Source: JBBRWV01 sp038248985 (GTDB lineage Bacteria > Planctomycetota > Phycisphaerae > WQYP01). Taken from it: 45,575 nt of DNA. The stretch is from NCBI GenBank assembly GCA_038248985.1, contig JBBRWV010000008.1, positions 1 through 45,575 on the forward strand. Reading direction: 5' to 3'. Shown here piece by piece: positions 27,852 to 36,309 of the stretch (positions are counted from its first letter, which is position 1; every line of letters begins with the position of its first letter). A program made the position numbers and the translations under genes. Under the pieces are notes generated by a model. That model had not been told where the DNA came from. It worked only from the letters and a program-made list of their open reading frames with translations, and searched no databases.

Positions 27852-28874
27852 ATGTTGAACTTTGCTCCAGAAGTTCTGCACCAGCACTTGCTGGAGCACG
27901 CGCCGCGTATTCTGGGCTTCGACCCTGAAGCCTATTTTCCTGAGTGGCAATCCGCGGTCAGACGCACCTTCAAGCAACTGATCGGCATCATGCCCGCGAA
28001 AGTGGATCTGAACGTGCGGATTGAGCAAACCCACGAACACGAAACCCATACCGAAGTGCGATTCGTCTTTACTTCCGAAGCCCACGCCGATGTCCCCTGC
28101 CATCTCCTCCTCCCCCGAACGCTCGCATCTGCTGAAAAACCGCCCGTCATCATTTGCCTGCAGGGCCACAACCGAGGCATGCACATTTCCATGGGACGCA
28201 CGAAATACGCAGGCGAACAAATTGTGGGAGATCGGGATTTCGCGGTGCAGGCGCTGAAAATGGGCTTTGCGGCACTCGTGATGGAAATACGCTGTTTCGG
28301 CGAACGTGTCGATCAGCGGTCCCGTGATGAACCCGGGATTCACGGATGCAATCACGCTTCCATGACCGCCCTCCTCCTGGGTCGCACGATGGTGGGTGAA
28401 CGCCTTTGGGATGTGCACCGCGCGGTGGATGTTCTCTTTGAAAAATTCCCTGAGCGGGTCGACACCGCACGCATCGCCTGCATGGGCAACAGCGGTGGGG
28501 GGGTGATCAGCTATTATGCCGCAGCCTTCGACCCGCGCATCGCGGCGGTGATGCCCTCCTCCAGCTTTTGCACCTATCAGGATTCCATTGGGTCCATCAA
28601 TCACTGCACCGATAACTATATCCCCAACGTCATGCATTATTTTGAGCTGCAGGATATCGCCGGGCTGATTGTGCCGCGGCCCTTGGTGCTGGTTTGCGGT
28701 TTGGAAGATCCGATTTTTCCAATCGCCGGCGCCGAAAAAGCCTTCGAGGATGTCAAGGCGATCTATACCTCTCAGCAGGTGGAAGAAAAAGCCCAATTGG
28801 TGGTGGGGCCGGAAGGACACCGTTTCTATGCGAATCTGGCCTGGCCGGTCTTTCGCAAGCTGACCGGCTGGTAA
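27852..28874 (+). CDS. Alpha/beta hydrolase, dienelactone hydrolase / acetylxylan-esterase-like
   Basis: The 340-residue protein has an alpha/beta-hydrolase core. The nucleophile elbow is GNSGGG within ARIACMGNSGGGVISYYAA (Ser about 216). The acid is likely the Asp in VCGLEDPIFP and the base the His in VGPEGHRFY. The oxyanion-side loop is VIICLQGHNRGMH. No signal peptide is visible. Relatives deacetylate xylan or cleave sugar esters, often beside sugar-processing genes; here the neighbours give no pathway. ATG 27852 is preferred over 27831 because AAAGGA lies five bases upstream. It converges on the HEAT-like gene across a bidirectional hairpin terminator. Confidence 0.82.
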   Translation: MLNFAPEVLHQHLLEHAPRILGFDPEAYFPEWQSAVRRTFKQLIGIMPAKVDLNVRIEQTHEHETHTEVRFVFTSEAHADVPCHLLLPRTLASAEKPPVIICLQGHNRGMHISMGRTKYAGEQIVGDRDFAVQALKMGFAALVMEIRCFGERVDQRSRDEPGIHGCNHASMTALLLGRTMVGERLWDVHRAVDVLFEKFPERVDTARIACMGNSGGGVISYYAAAFDPRIAAVMPSSSFCTYQDSIGSINHCTDNYIPNVMHYFELQDIAGLIVPRPLVLVCGLEDPIFPIAGAEKAFEDVKAIYTSQQVEEKAQLVVGPEGHRFYANLAWPVFRKLTGW

Positions 28875-28905
28875 AAAAAACGGCCCCGTGTTGCACACGG
28901 GACCG
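28873..28905 (-). terminator. Intrinsic terminator for the minus-strand HEAT-like gene
   Basis: A hairpin with a seven-base perfect inner stem CCCGTGT-TGC-ACACGGG (28885-28901), extended by CGG/CCG (28881-28883 and 28903-28905), is flanked on its left by eight A. Read on the minus strand this is a classical stem followed by eight U, 43 bases after the stop codon at 28948. On the plus strand the same hairpin is followed by a weaker T-rich stretch, so it may also end the hydrolase transcript. Confidence 0.8.
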
Positions 28906-28947
28906 CAGCGTTCTTTCAAAAGTACGCGAACAAAATAAACGCCCGGC

Positions 28948-31161
28948 TTACTTCGCCTGACCGCTGATCAGAATCGAAGCCTGATTGCTCGGGATATTCA
29001 ACGCACCCAAAGCGGTGGCCGAAGCCGTCCGAACATTCACGTCCCCGTCCGAACTGACAAGTTTGATGAGGGCGTTGATGGAAGCGGCGTCCAACGCGTT
29101 GCCGGTGTGCTTGGCAGACTCGGCCAGGGCGTTAAGCAACGCGGCCCGCAACGTCGGGTCCACGTCCGGCGCCAGCGCCGCTGTGGCCAAGGCTTTCTGT
29201 GCCGCGATGTTGTTCAACTTGCCGAGTACCCCCGCGACGCCGGTGGAAATATCGGTGCGTTTATCCTTGAGACCCTCGATCAGCGTGGCCAGTGCGTCGT
29301 CAACCTTGTAGATCGAGGCACGATCTCCGGCCAGCGTGTTGAGCAGCGACACCGCCGTCGCGGCGAAAACATTGGCTTTTTCCGGATCCAGCGGGGTAAC
29401 GGCCACATCGTTGCGCGCCGCAGTTAACGCCGCGGTGATCGCCGCTTCGTCCGCATTCTGGCTGAGGGGCGCGTACCCTTTGGCCTCAGCGAGCGCCACC
29501 TTGATGCTCGGCAGAGACTCTTCTTCACCCGTCACCAGCACCGGAGCGCCGGCCAGGCGGTAATCCGTCACACCCAGTTTTCCCACCCGGATCACTTCCG
29601 GACCATTGGCAATTACCACCACGTCAAAAGCGGGGGCCTGCCGCGCCGTTTCCAGCGCCGTTGCCAGGCTGCTTCCGGTATAAACCGTGTAATGATTAGT
29701 CGAATCCCGGAGCGTGGCCGCCATCTTGTTGCGTGTGTTTTCATCCGCCATCACCACCAGCGCATTGGGTGCCCCTGTCCCGATGATCGCTTCAGCCAAA
29801 ATGGGCACCACGCGGAAATGCGCGGTGAATTCCTTGGCCGGATTGGCCTTGGCCAACGCGAATGCAGCCTTGAATCGCACCGCACGGTCCGGATAGCTCA
29901 AGGCCTTCACCAGCGGCGCGCCTTGCATCGCCAGTACCGAGCCCGACGTCCCGCCCGTCGCTTCCAAGGCGTCAATCACTTTCAACGCCAGTGCCGCGTC
30001 ATGATCCGTCAGGGCCGTGGTCAGAATCGGATTCAAATAAATCGGCCCCGCCGCCCGGGCGTAGAACGATGCATCCGGCTTGCCTTCTACTTTGAGCGGA
30101 TCCACCCCGCCGGCCGGCAACTGCAACTCGCGACGCAAGTTGGCGGCAATCCACACCGTGATCGCCTGGGAGTTGGTGGGCTGAAGCTTGATGACTTGCT
30201 CCGCCGCACGCATCGCCATGATGTTGTGCCAGATCGCTGTCGACGCCGGAATCGCCTGGACGTTGTTTAACGCTTTGTCGTATTGCCAGATGGGGTTTGT
30301 GGGTTGATCCGGAAATGGTGCCTGGTAGGAAGGCTTCTGTGCAAAATAGGCCTGCGCTGACGCCAGGAATAAATCTGCCGCAGCTTTCGGCGACGCTCCC
30401 GTCCGATCAATGCCCGCGATGGCTTTCTCCGCCGCGGCTTTCACGCCCTCGGGAGTCTTTTCATCGCTGACGATGTGCCGCAATGTCGGCAGCGCCTGCG
30501 GATAACCAATTTGACCCACCACGTTGATCAGGGCAATCTTGTCCCCTTGTTCCGACATCTTCAACTGCTCCAGCAGCGGCGGCAGCAGCGGGCGGCCAAT
30601 CTCGCCCATCACACGCAAAACGTACGGTTGAAGGCTTTTTTTCTTTTCGTCCTGCAGATATTCAATAAAGACCGGGGCGGCGAACGGCCCGGCATTGATC
30701 AGTCGCGCCTTGGCATTGGCATAGCCCCGCGGCCCGCTGCCCAGACGGTCCACCTCCGCACGAATACGTTCGGGATTGCGCGAGACCACCCGGAAACCCT
30801 CTTCGAGTTTATCCAGCAGTTGCTTGGATACTTCGCGAAGTTCCTCACGCTTGGCATTGCGAATCATGATCTCTCGCGGATTGCGCCCATTCTCGGCCGC
30901 TTCAAAGGCGAACAGCACATCTTCCGGTTTGACGGTCGCCTTAAGCAGCGCCTCGGCGTTGGCCTTGGCCAGTTCGGTATTGCTCACCAGCGAATAATGC
31001 AGAAAGTCATCCGCAAATGACTTGTTCTCCTGCGAAGGTGCCGCAGCCGCAGCGGGGGCGGCGGGAGCTTCTTCCTGCGCCCACGTCACCGCAGACCCAG
31101 CCGAGGTAGCAACCACCGCGGCGGAAAGTAGCAAATTCGACCATGTGGACCTCTGGAGCAT
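28948..31161 (-). CDS. Secreted HEAT-repeat-like protein
   Basis: The 737-residue protein has a signal peptide (about 1-28, ending AVTWAQ), an Ala/Pro linker and then mostly helical repeats in the HEAT/armadillo style. Examples are YVLRVMGEIGRPLLPPLLEQL, INVVGQIGYPQALPTLRHI, LVKALSYPDRAVRFKAAFAL and the C-terminal SASATALGALNIPSN. Between the two repeat blocks (about 470-590) sits a Rossmann/receiver-like segment, with VVMADENTRNKMAATLRD and FDVVVIANGPEVIRV. The start at 31161 is fixed by AGGAGG four bases upstream. A strong terminator follows. It is divergent from another large secreted protein across 317 bases. I infer a periplasmic scaffolding role; no enzyme motif is visible. Confidence 0.72.
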   Translation of the reverse strand: MLQRSTWSNLLLSAAVVATSAGSAVTWAQEEAPAAPAAAAAPSQENKSFADDFLHYSLVSNTELAKANAEALLKATVKPEDVLFAFEAAENGRNPREIMIRNAKREELREVSKQLLDKLEEGFRVVSRNPERIRAEVDRLGSGPRGYANAKARLINAGPFAAPVFIEYLQDEKKKSLQPYVLRVMGEIGRPLLPPLLEQLKMSEQGDKIALINVVGQIGYPQALPTLRHIVSDEKTPEGVKAAAEKAIAGIDRTGASPKAAADLFLASAQAYFAQKPSYQAPFPDQPTNPIWQYDKALNNVQAIPASTAIWHNIMAMRAAEQVIKLQPTNSQAITVWIAANLRRELQLPAGGVDPLKVEGKPDASFYARAAGPIYLNPILTTALTDHDAALALKVIDALEATGGTSGSVLAMQGAPLVKALSYPDRAVRFKAAFALAKANPAKEFTAHFRVVPILAEAIIGTGAPNALVVMADENTRNKMAATLRDSTNHYTVYTGSSLATALETARQAPAFDVVVIANGPEVIRVGKLGVTDYRLAGAPVLVTGEEESLPSIKVALAEAKGYAPLSQNADEAAITAALTAARNDVAVTPLDPEKANVFAATAVSLLNTLAGDRASIYKVDDALATLIEGLKDKRTDISTGVAGVLGKLNNIAAQKALATAALAPDVDPTLRAALLNALAESAKHTGNALDAASINALIKLVSSDGDVNVRTASATALGALNIPSNQASILISGQAK

Positions 31162-31478
31162 AACGCCTCCTGACTCTAGCCAGTACAGAAATGTAGAACG
31201 CCATTCAGATAGGGGTGCAGAGCCGAGGGCTGGGGTGAAAGGACTTGCGATTATTCCGTCCGCCGAGACTGCATCCACCACGCAAAACTTGTCCGAGCCG
31301 CAAAGCTTCGGAATTTGGGGCGATAATAAAGGGGGGGGGAGTGAGTGTCAAAGGGAAAGCACGCGATTGGCCGACATGCTCCGCAAATTGCTCGCGGTCG
31401 TGTATAAAAGTCGTACTATTCAGCACTTCCGAACGTTAATCCCCTACCGGATGAAGGGGCCTATGCAGGAGATACCCG
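31162..31478. other. 317-base divergent promoter region
   Basis: This spacer separates two divergent secreted-protein genes and must hold both promoters. It contains AGGAGG next to the left gene, a run of eight G at 31331-31338, and TATAAA at 31403-31408 about 70 bases before the right gene, without a well-spaced -35 box. No gene or repeat is recognisable. Confidence 0.35.
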
Positions 31479-33017
31479 ATGCGCAGACACGTGTGGATGA
31501 TGACCGCGGCCCTCGCCCTCTGTCTATCGGGCCCCGCAATGAATGCCCGCGCGCAAGAGGACAAATCGGCCGAGCCGAACGCCGGCGAACAGGAAAAAGC
31601 CCTCAAACTCATCCATGAAGTCTACAAGGATGACTATCAAAAACGCGGCCCCGACGAGCGGCGCAAACTGGGCGCTCGCCTGCTCGAAGAAGCCAAAACC
31701 ACCAAGGAAACCACCACCCAATACACCCTGCTGAAAGAAGCACGCAACATTGGCATGCAATTGGGGGATTTTGAACTGGCCATGGGCGCCAGCGAATGGA
31801 TGGGCAAACTGTTCACCCTCAGCGGACCCGACCAGAAACTCAAAGCCCTCGACAAAATGAAGCCCCTCATGAAAACCCCCGAGGCCAATCAAACCGGAAT
31901 CGAAGCCGCCCAGATTATCGTCGAGCAAGCCATCGAGGCCGAGGAATTTACGGTCGCCCTGCAGGCGCTCGATCAACTGAAAACCTACGCCTCCGCCGCC
32001 AAGAACATTCAAATCGCCTCCACCGTCGAGGCCAAAAAAGCGGAATTGCAGATCCAAGCCACGGCCTTCAACGAGTACAAAAACGGCCTGGAACGCCTCA
32101 AAATCGACCCGAACGCCGCCCAAGCCAAATACCAGGTGGGGTTGTACCTCTGCGTCTTCCGTCAGGATTGGGATAAGGGCCTGGCCCTCACCTCCGCCGG
32201 TGCCGACTCCGCCTGGATGGCCGCGTCCAAAGCCGATCTCACCGCCCCCGTCCAGTTGACCGACATGATGAAAGTCGCCGATGGCTGGTTCGACCTCGGT
32301 GCCAGCCGCTCCGCGTTTCGCGGACGCATCTGGGTGCGCGCGGAATTCTGGTACACCCTCGTTCTGCCCATGTGCGACGGCGTGCTCAAAGCCAAAGTCG
32401 AGAAACGCCTCGAGCAGATCGGCAAGGAACGCCCCGTGACGCTGGCCAACGTCAGCGACGCCACCAAAAAAGCCCTGCCCACCGAAGCGGAAATGCGCAA
32501 ACTCAAAGAACTCAGCGCCGCCGCCCGCAGTTCCACGGGTACCGCCGCCAAAAAAGCCATGGATGAGCTCAACAAGTACCAGCAGGGCCTGCTAAAACGC
32601 CTCGAGAAAGAACTGCTCGACGGAAAAGAAACCGACTTCTTCGCCCGCTGCAAAGCCGAAATCCAAATCCGCAAAATCCTCGAAGCCAGCGGCGTCGGCT
32701 CCATCAACAACAACTACAGCTACCTGCACAACCGCTTCAATCAGTTTGCCGGCATGGCGCGGTCAAAAGATGAACTGGCGGATCGCCTTTTGTCGCTCGA
32801 ACGCTACAACCAGCAGGAAAAAGCCATGGACACCAAAACCATGGACGCCCTCGTGCTGAACGCGATCAAGCAGTTCGCGATCGCCAATCAAAGCACCTAT
32901 GTGACACCCAAAGCACGCTTGGAATTGGCAGCATTCATGAAGGACCGCGGCATCACCAGCAAGGGTGTGGACCAATATAAGGCGATCGTAGAACCCGTTC
33001 CCCCGCCCAAAGGATAA
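31479..33017 (+). CDS. Secreted helical (TPR-like) protein of unknown function
   Basis: The 512-residue protein has a signal peptide (about 1-25, ending MNARAQ) and is then almost entirely helical and highly charged. It has paired-helix segments resembling TPR units: YTLLKEARNIGMQLGDFELA, AAQIIVEQAIEAEEFTVALQ and KYQVGLYLCVFRQDWDKGLA. Its C-terminal part (about 345-420) is a long Lys/Glu-rich probable coiled coil, containing ELNKYQQGLLKRLEKELLDG. A central GRIWVRAEFWYTLVL segment links repeats and coiled coil. Comparable proteins are common in planctomycete exoproteomes, but I cannot name a family. AGGAGA before the ATG supports the start. The stop is only three bases from that of the convergent oxidoreductase. 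Confidence 0.62.
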   Translation: MRRHVWMMTAALALCLSGPAMNARAQEDKSAEPNAGEQEKALKLIHEVYKDDYQKRGPDERRKLGARLLEEAKTTKETTTQYTLLKEARNIGMQLGDFELAMGASEWMGKLFTLSGPDQKLKALDKMKPLMKTPEANQTGIEAAQIIVEQAIEAEEFTVALQALDQLKTYASAAKNIQIASTVEAKKAELQIQATAFNEYKNGLERLKIDPNAAQAKYQVGLYLCVFRQDWDKGLALTSAGADSAWMAASKADLTAPVQLTDMMKVADGWFDLGASRSAFRGRIWVRAEFWYTLVLPMCDGVLKAKVEKRLEQIGKERPVTLANVSDATKKALPTEAEMRKLKELSAAARSSTGTAAKKAMDELNKYQQGLLKRLEKELLDGKETDFFARCKAEIQIRKILEASGVGSINNNYSYLHNRFNQFAGMARSKDELADRLLSLERYNQQEKAMDTKTMDALVLNAIKQFAIANQSTYVTPKARLELAAFMKDRGITSKGVDQYKAIVEPVPPPKG

Positions 33018-33020
33018 ATC

Positions 33021-34226
33021 CTATTCCTGCGCTGGCCCGGTGAATTTATTGTACTGCATGACCTCGATGCGCCGCCCCGGTCGGGTCCATGGCAGCAGTT
33101 TTGATTCATGCAACATCTGCCCCGCCGCGGTCGCCTTGCGAAAGGCCTCTTCGATGCCCGGAATCGCATGCAGACGCCGGCCCGAACTTCGGTGTATTTG
33201 AATATGCTCGGCACCAATCGTCCGCACCGGCGCGATCTGATTGGCCGCCGATATGACCAGCGAGTGCGCGCGGGCCATCTCCAGCGAAGCATACGGCCGC
33301 GGCGAAGCCGGCTCAAAAAGATGGCGCTCAAAACCACGCAAAGTATTTTCATAACCGTTGTTGGTCAGCGCCAGGGTCTCGCTGCCGAATGACGCCGTGC
33401 CATTGTTGCCATCGTACGTGAACGTGCCTCTCTCGCCGACGAGCGTGATGATCGGGTGGTGGGTATTCTGGCACGCGTGCGTCAGGTTGATCGTCAGCGG
33501 CACCCCGCCCGCAACGTGGATGCGGATCGAACACGTGTCGTAATTCTCAATGGCGTTCGCCCGGTAAAGCTCCGCCTCTACCGCCACCGGCGTGGCCACG
33601 TTCGCCATCGTCTCGCCTAAAAAAAACATGGCCAGGTTGATGAAATGCGCCAAGGCATTGTTCGCCGGAGAATCCAGCAACCATGTGCCATTCCGTTGCA
33701 GCTTGGCCGCCCACGGCCGCGCATAGTAGTTCTCATCCCGCGGCCAGCACGCAAACAGTGTGGCGCTTCGCGGCGTGCCAATCGCACCCGCCAGCAACCG
33801 CGTCTTGATGGCGAACGTCGAATCCGTGTAAATGTCCTGAAACCCAATCGCTACCGGCAGCTTCGCCCCATCCCGCGCCGCGATCATCGCATCCACATCC
33901 TGCACGCACCCGGCGGCCGGCTTCTCGCAAAGCACCGCCTTGCCCGCGCGCAGCGCCTGTTCCGTGTACGGGCGATGCAGATCAATCGGCACCGGCAGCC
34001 ACAGCGCCTGAATCGGCGTCGCCAGAAACGCTTCATACGAACGGCACAGTGTCACGTGGTGCGCCTGCAGCTCCGCAACCAACTCCGGAAAGTTCCGCGG
34101 CTCCGGGTCGTAAACGTGGGTGAGCTGAAAAGGTCGCCGCGGTTCACGCGCCAGCAACGCCTTGCAGGCACCCGTGGCGAATCCGCCCAGGCCCACCAGA
34201 CCAAATTTAAGTGCGGTATTTGTCAC
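33021..34226 (-). CDS. Gfo/Idh/MocA-family oxidoreductase
   Basis: The 401-residue protein has the Rossmann start FGLVGLGGFATGACKALL (about 8-25), the AVLCEKPAAG loop (about 97-106) and a C-terminal domain. In place of the usual glycine-rich GGxxxDxGxH element it has LLDSPANNALAHFINLAMFFLG. That SPANNA-H version occurs in a subset of the family. The start is a GTG at 34226 with AGGAAG upstream; it overlaps the zinc-ribbon gene by four bases (GTGA), implying coupled translation. It is last in a minus-strand set with aquaporin, isomerase and zinc ribbon, so a sugar or polyol substrate handled with the isomerase is plausible. Confidence 0.88.
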   Translation of the reverse strand: MTNTALKFGLVGLGGFATGACKALLAREPRRPFQLTHVYDPEPRNFPELVAELQAHHVTLCRSYEAFLATPIQALWLPVPIDLHRPYTEQALRAGKAVLCEKPAAGCVQDVDAMIAARDGAKLPVAIGFQDIYTDSTFAIKTRLLAGAIGTPRSATLFACWPRDENYYARPWAAKLQRNGTWLLDSPANNALAHFINLAMFFLGETMANVATPVAVEAELYRANAIENYDTCSIRIHVAGGVPLTINLTHACQNTHHPIITLVGERGTFTYDGNNGTASFGSETLALTNNGYENTLRGFERHLFEPASPRPYASLEMARAHSLVISAANQIAPVRTIGAEHIQIHRSSGRRLHAIPGIEEAFRKATAAGQMLHESKLLPWTRPGRRIEVMQYNKFTGPAQE

Positions 34227-34423
34227 GACTCTTCCTGAGAATGACGGTGTTTGCGTGACCGTGGTTGAGTGGCCAGCGGGGTAGCCATCGGTGTGGAATC
34301 CGGGTCTCCCGGTACCAGCAGCAGAAACCGCTTATTGCAGCGCGTGCACGTCGGACGAAACCGGCCGGGAATCGGCTTCTCGATGCGGTGGCGCTGTTTG
34401 CAATATGGGCAGTTCACATGCAT
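34223..34423 (-). CDS. Small zinc-ribbon protein
   Basis: The 66-residue protein has two CxxC knuckles, NCPYCKQRHRI (C5, C8) and CTRCNKRFLL (C26, C29), enough for one zinc ribbon. The tail is basic and Ser/Thr/Pro-rich. The pattern matches the MJ0042-like short zinc-finger type often fused to larger membrane or regulatory proteins, but here it is free-standing. No good Shine-Dalgarno sequence precedes the ATG at 34423. It sits between the isomerase (45 bases upstream) and the oxidoreductase, whose start overlaps its stop. A nucleic-acid or protein-binding regulatory role is a guess. Confidence 0.6.
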   Translation of the reverse strand: MHVNCPYCKQRHRIEKPIPGRFRPTCTRCNKRFLLLVPGDPDSTPMATPLATQPRSRKHRHSQEES

Positions 34424-34468
34424 GGGGAGAATAGTACCGCCTGCGCGAAAAGGAGGTAAGGGGCGAGG

Positions 34469-35353
34469 CTACACCACCTTGACGCCGGCCGTGGCCAACA
34501 CACCCTTGGCCGCCCGGCACGCAATCTTGAAGCACTCCGCCGCCGACATCGCCGAATACGCCTGATTGGCCACCCCGCTCGGTCCCGTCGTCGCAACCGC
34601 CGCCGAATGCTGCAAATGCGGCTCCACCGAAAGTGGCCCAGCCCAGTCCCGCACTACCGCATCGGCCAGAATCTGCGGAATCTTGCCGCCTCCCAATCCC
34701 GCCGGCGTGTGATGCATCTGCCCGTCGGCAGTCCGGCTGTTGTCCTTAATATGAATGGCATCCGTGACGCCCCGCAACTTCAACCAGCATTCCCACGGGT
34801 CTTCGCCACCCGCATGGTAGTTGCCGAAATCGAAAATCGTGCGGAACGGACCATTGACCGAAGTACGCAGTTCCTCGGCAATCGTTAGCACATCATCAGA
34901 TTTGTCTCCGAAAATGTGGCTCTCATTTTCATGGTAGAGCACCAGGCCAAGATCCCGCGCCAAGGCCGAAAGCTGCCGCAGCCGCGCGATCGATTCCTTG
35001 CGAAACGCATCATGGTCCTTCCCCGTCTTGTTGTAGTAACTGAAGATGCGCACCGCATCACAACCCAGTATCGCCCGCAACGTCCCCAAATGCTTCAGCT
35101 TGTCCAAGTCGATCTGCACATCCTCGGTGATGTCGATCTTCCCCAGCGGCGACCCGAACATGGCGCAAGCGATCTTCGCGGCATCCAGCTTCTGCCGCAC
35201 GATCTTCGCTTGTTCCAGCGGCAACACGGTGATGTTATGGCCGTCGATGCTGCGGATATCAATGTAGTGCAGACCTGCCGCCTGCAGCCCGGCAATTTGT
35301 TCATCACACGACGGGCCGGCTTCATCGGCAAACGCGGAAAGCGTGGAGGGCAT
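34469..35353 (-). CDS. Sugar phosphate isomerase/epimerase (xylose isomerase-like TIM barrel)
   Basis: The 294-residue protein has the AP-endonuclease-2/xylose-isomerase-like TIM-barrel pattern. It opens with LSAFADEAG, followed by GLHYIDIRS. The metal-binding strands are VLYHENESHIFGD (Glu), TIFDFGNYHAGG (Asp, His), AIHIKDNSR (His, Asp) and PLSVEPHLQ (Glu). Such enzymes interconvert keto- and aldo-sugars or inosose and often pair with Gfo/Idh/MocA enzymes, as two genes downstream here. AAGGAAG six bases before the ATG supports the start. The aquaporin gene ends 41 bases upstream. The enzyme is cytosolic and its substrate is not predictable. Confidence 0.87.
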   Translation of the reverse strand: MPSTLSAFADEAGPSCDEQIAGLQAAGLHYIDIRSIDGHNITVLPLEQAKIVRQKLDAAKIACAMFGSPLGKIDITEDVQIDLDKLKHLGTLRAILGCDAVRIFSYYNKTGKDHDAFRKESIARLRQLSALARDLGLVLYHENESHIFGDKSDDVLTIAEELRTSVNGPFRTIFDFGNYHAGGEDPWECWLKLRGVTDAIHIKDNSRTADGQMHHTPAGLGGGKIPQILADAVVRDWAGPLSVEPHLQHSAAVATTGPSGVANQAYSAMSAAECFKIACRAAKGVLATAGVKVV

Positions 35354-35394
35354 GCTCTACTTCCTTGAAAAACAGGGTGGATACACCCCGTGTA

Positions 35395-36105
35395 TCAGGC
35401 GGCCTTCTTGGGATAAATGAAGTTCTTGTAAATCAAAGATGCCAGAACTCCGCCGACCACTGGACCCGCCCAGTATATCCACATATTCGCCCAATCGTAA
35501 TGCGCCCCGCCTAGCGTTGCCGCGATCGCCGGCCCAAAGGCGCGGGCAGGATTCAGCGCCCCGCCCGTAAGCGGTCCAATCGCCAGGATTCCTGCCGTGA
35601 CCGAAAGGCCAATGCCAAAACCGCCAATCTTTGGTGCGCGGGGATCAACCGCCGTGCCCCATACCGCGAACACCAGGAAAAACGTCGCGATCGCTTCCGC
35701 CAGAAAGGTGCCCCCGGGTGTGAGGAGCGTGAGTTTGGTGACCGAATTCAAAATGGTGGGCGTACCCAAATTGACAATATCCGCCCCACCTGTGCCATAG
35801 ATCGCCATCACCGCCAAACCCGCCAAAACCCCTCCCGTACATTGCGCCACGATGTACGCCAACGCCTCGACCACCGAAATTTTCCCTCCCGACAAAAGCC
35901 CCAACGTCACCGCAGGATTGAGATGCCCCCCCGATGTCGCCCCCGTGATGGAAATCATAATGGCCAGAATGAGCCCATGCGCCAACGCGATGCCGATGAG
36001 CCCCCCCGGCTCGCCCCCCAAGTGCTTGATCGCAAGTATGCCGATGAAGCACAGTGCGAATGTGCCGATGAGCTCACATATATAGACACCAACCTTGTTA
36101 TTCAT
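35395..36105 (-). CDS. MIP-family aquaporin with TIP2-like selectivity filter
   Basis: The 236-residue protein has six membrane helices and both NPA boxes (SGGHLNPAVT and GGALNPARAFGP). Aligning by these boxes, the aromatic/arginine filter is His (IALAHGL), Ile (TAGILAIGP), Gly (third residue before the second NPA) and Arg (NPAR). That His-Ile-Gly-Arg set differs from AqpZ (Phe-His-Thr-Arg) and GlpF (Trp-Gly-Phe-Arg). It equals the set known for plant TIP2 aquaammoniaporins, so a wide pore passing water plus ammonia, urea or a similar small solute is possible. AAGGAGG before the ATG is a strong ribosome-binding site. It is first gene of the apparent operon with isomerase, zinc ribbon and oxidoreductase. 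Confidence 0.93.
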   Translation of the reverse strand: MNNKVGVYICELIGTFALCFIGILAIKHLGGEPGGLIGIALAHGLILAIMISITGATSGGHLNPAVTLGLLSGGKISVVEALAYIVAQCTGGVLAGLAVMAIYGTGGADIVNLGTPTILNSVTKLTLLTPGGTFLAEAIATFFLVFAVWGTAVDPRAPKIGGFGIGLSVTAGILAIGPLTGGALNPARAFGPAIAATLGGAHYDWANMWIYWAGPVVGGVLASLIYKNFIYPKKAA

Positions 36106-36309
36106 GTAATTCCTCCTTCAGAGTTCCGAAAACCTTTTCCACGAATGCGCAGAGCATCGCGGAGGCCCGCCAGAGCGTCAAGAAGAAAAACGGCAATCAT
36201 GGGAATTGCTCCCGCCGCGTCCGGCGGGGGGCGGGAGGGCATCCCCCGGAAAAAATGTTTGCCAATCTACTTCTTGCTTCTTCCCCCGCGAACCTCCACA
36301 CTTCCACCC

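Noticed and set aside
28873..28905. Hairpin as a possible small RNA
   Set aside because: Better explained as an intrinsic terminator, since a perfect stem plus eight U on the minus strand directly follows a gene.
36106..36309. Upstream extension of the glycosyltransferase frame to 35842
   Set aside because: The extension runs antisense through the aquaporin gene; family similarity and membrane topology begin at the ATG at 36310.
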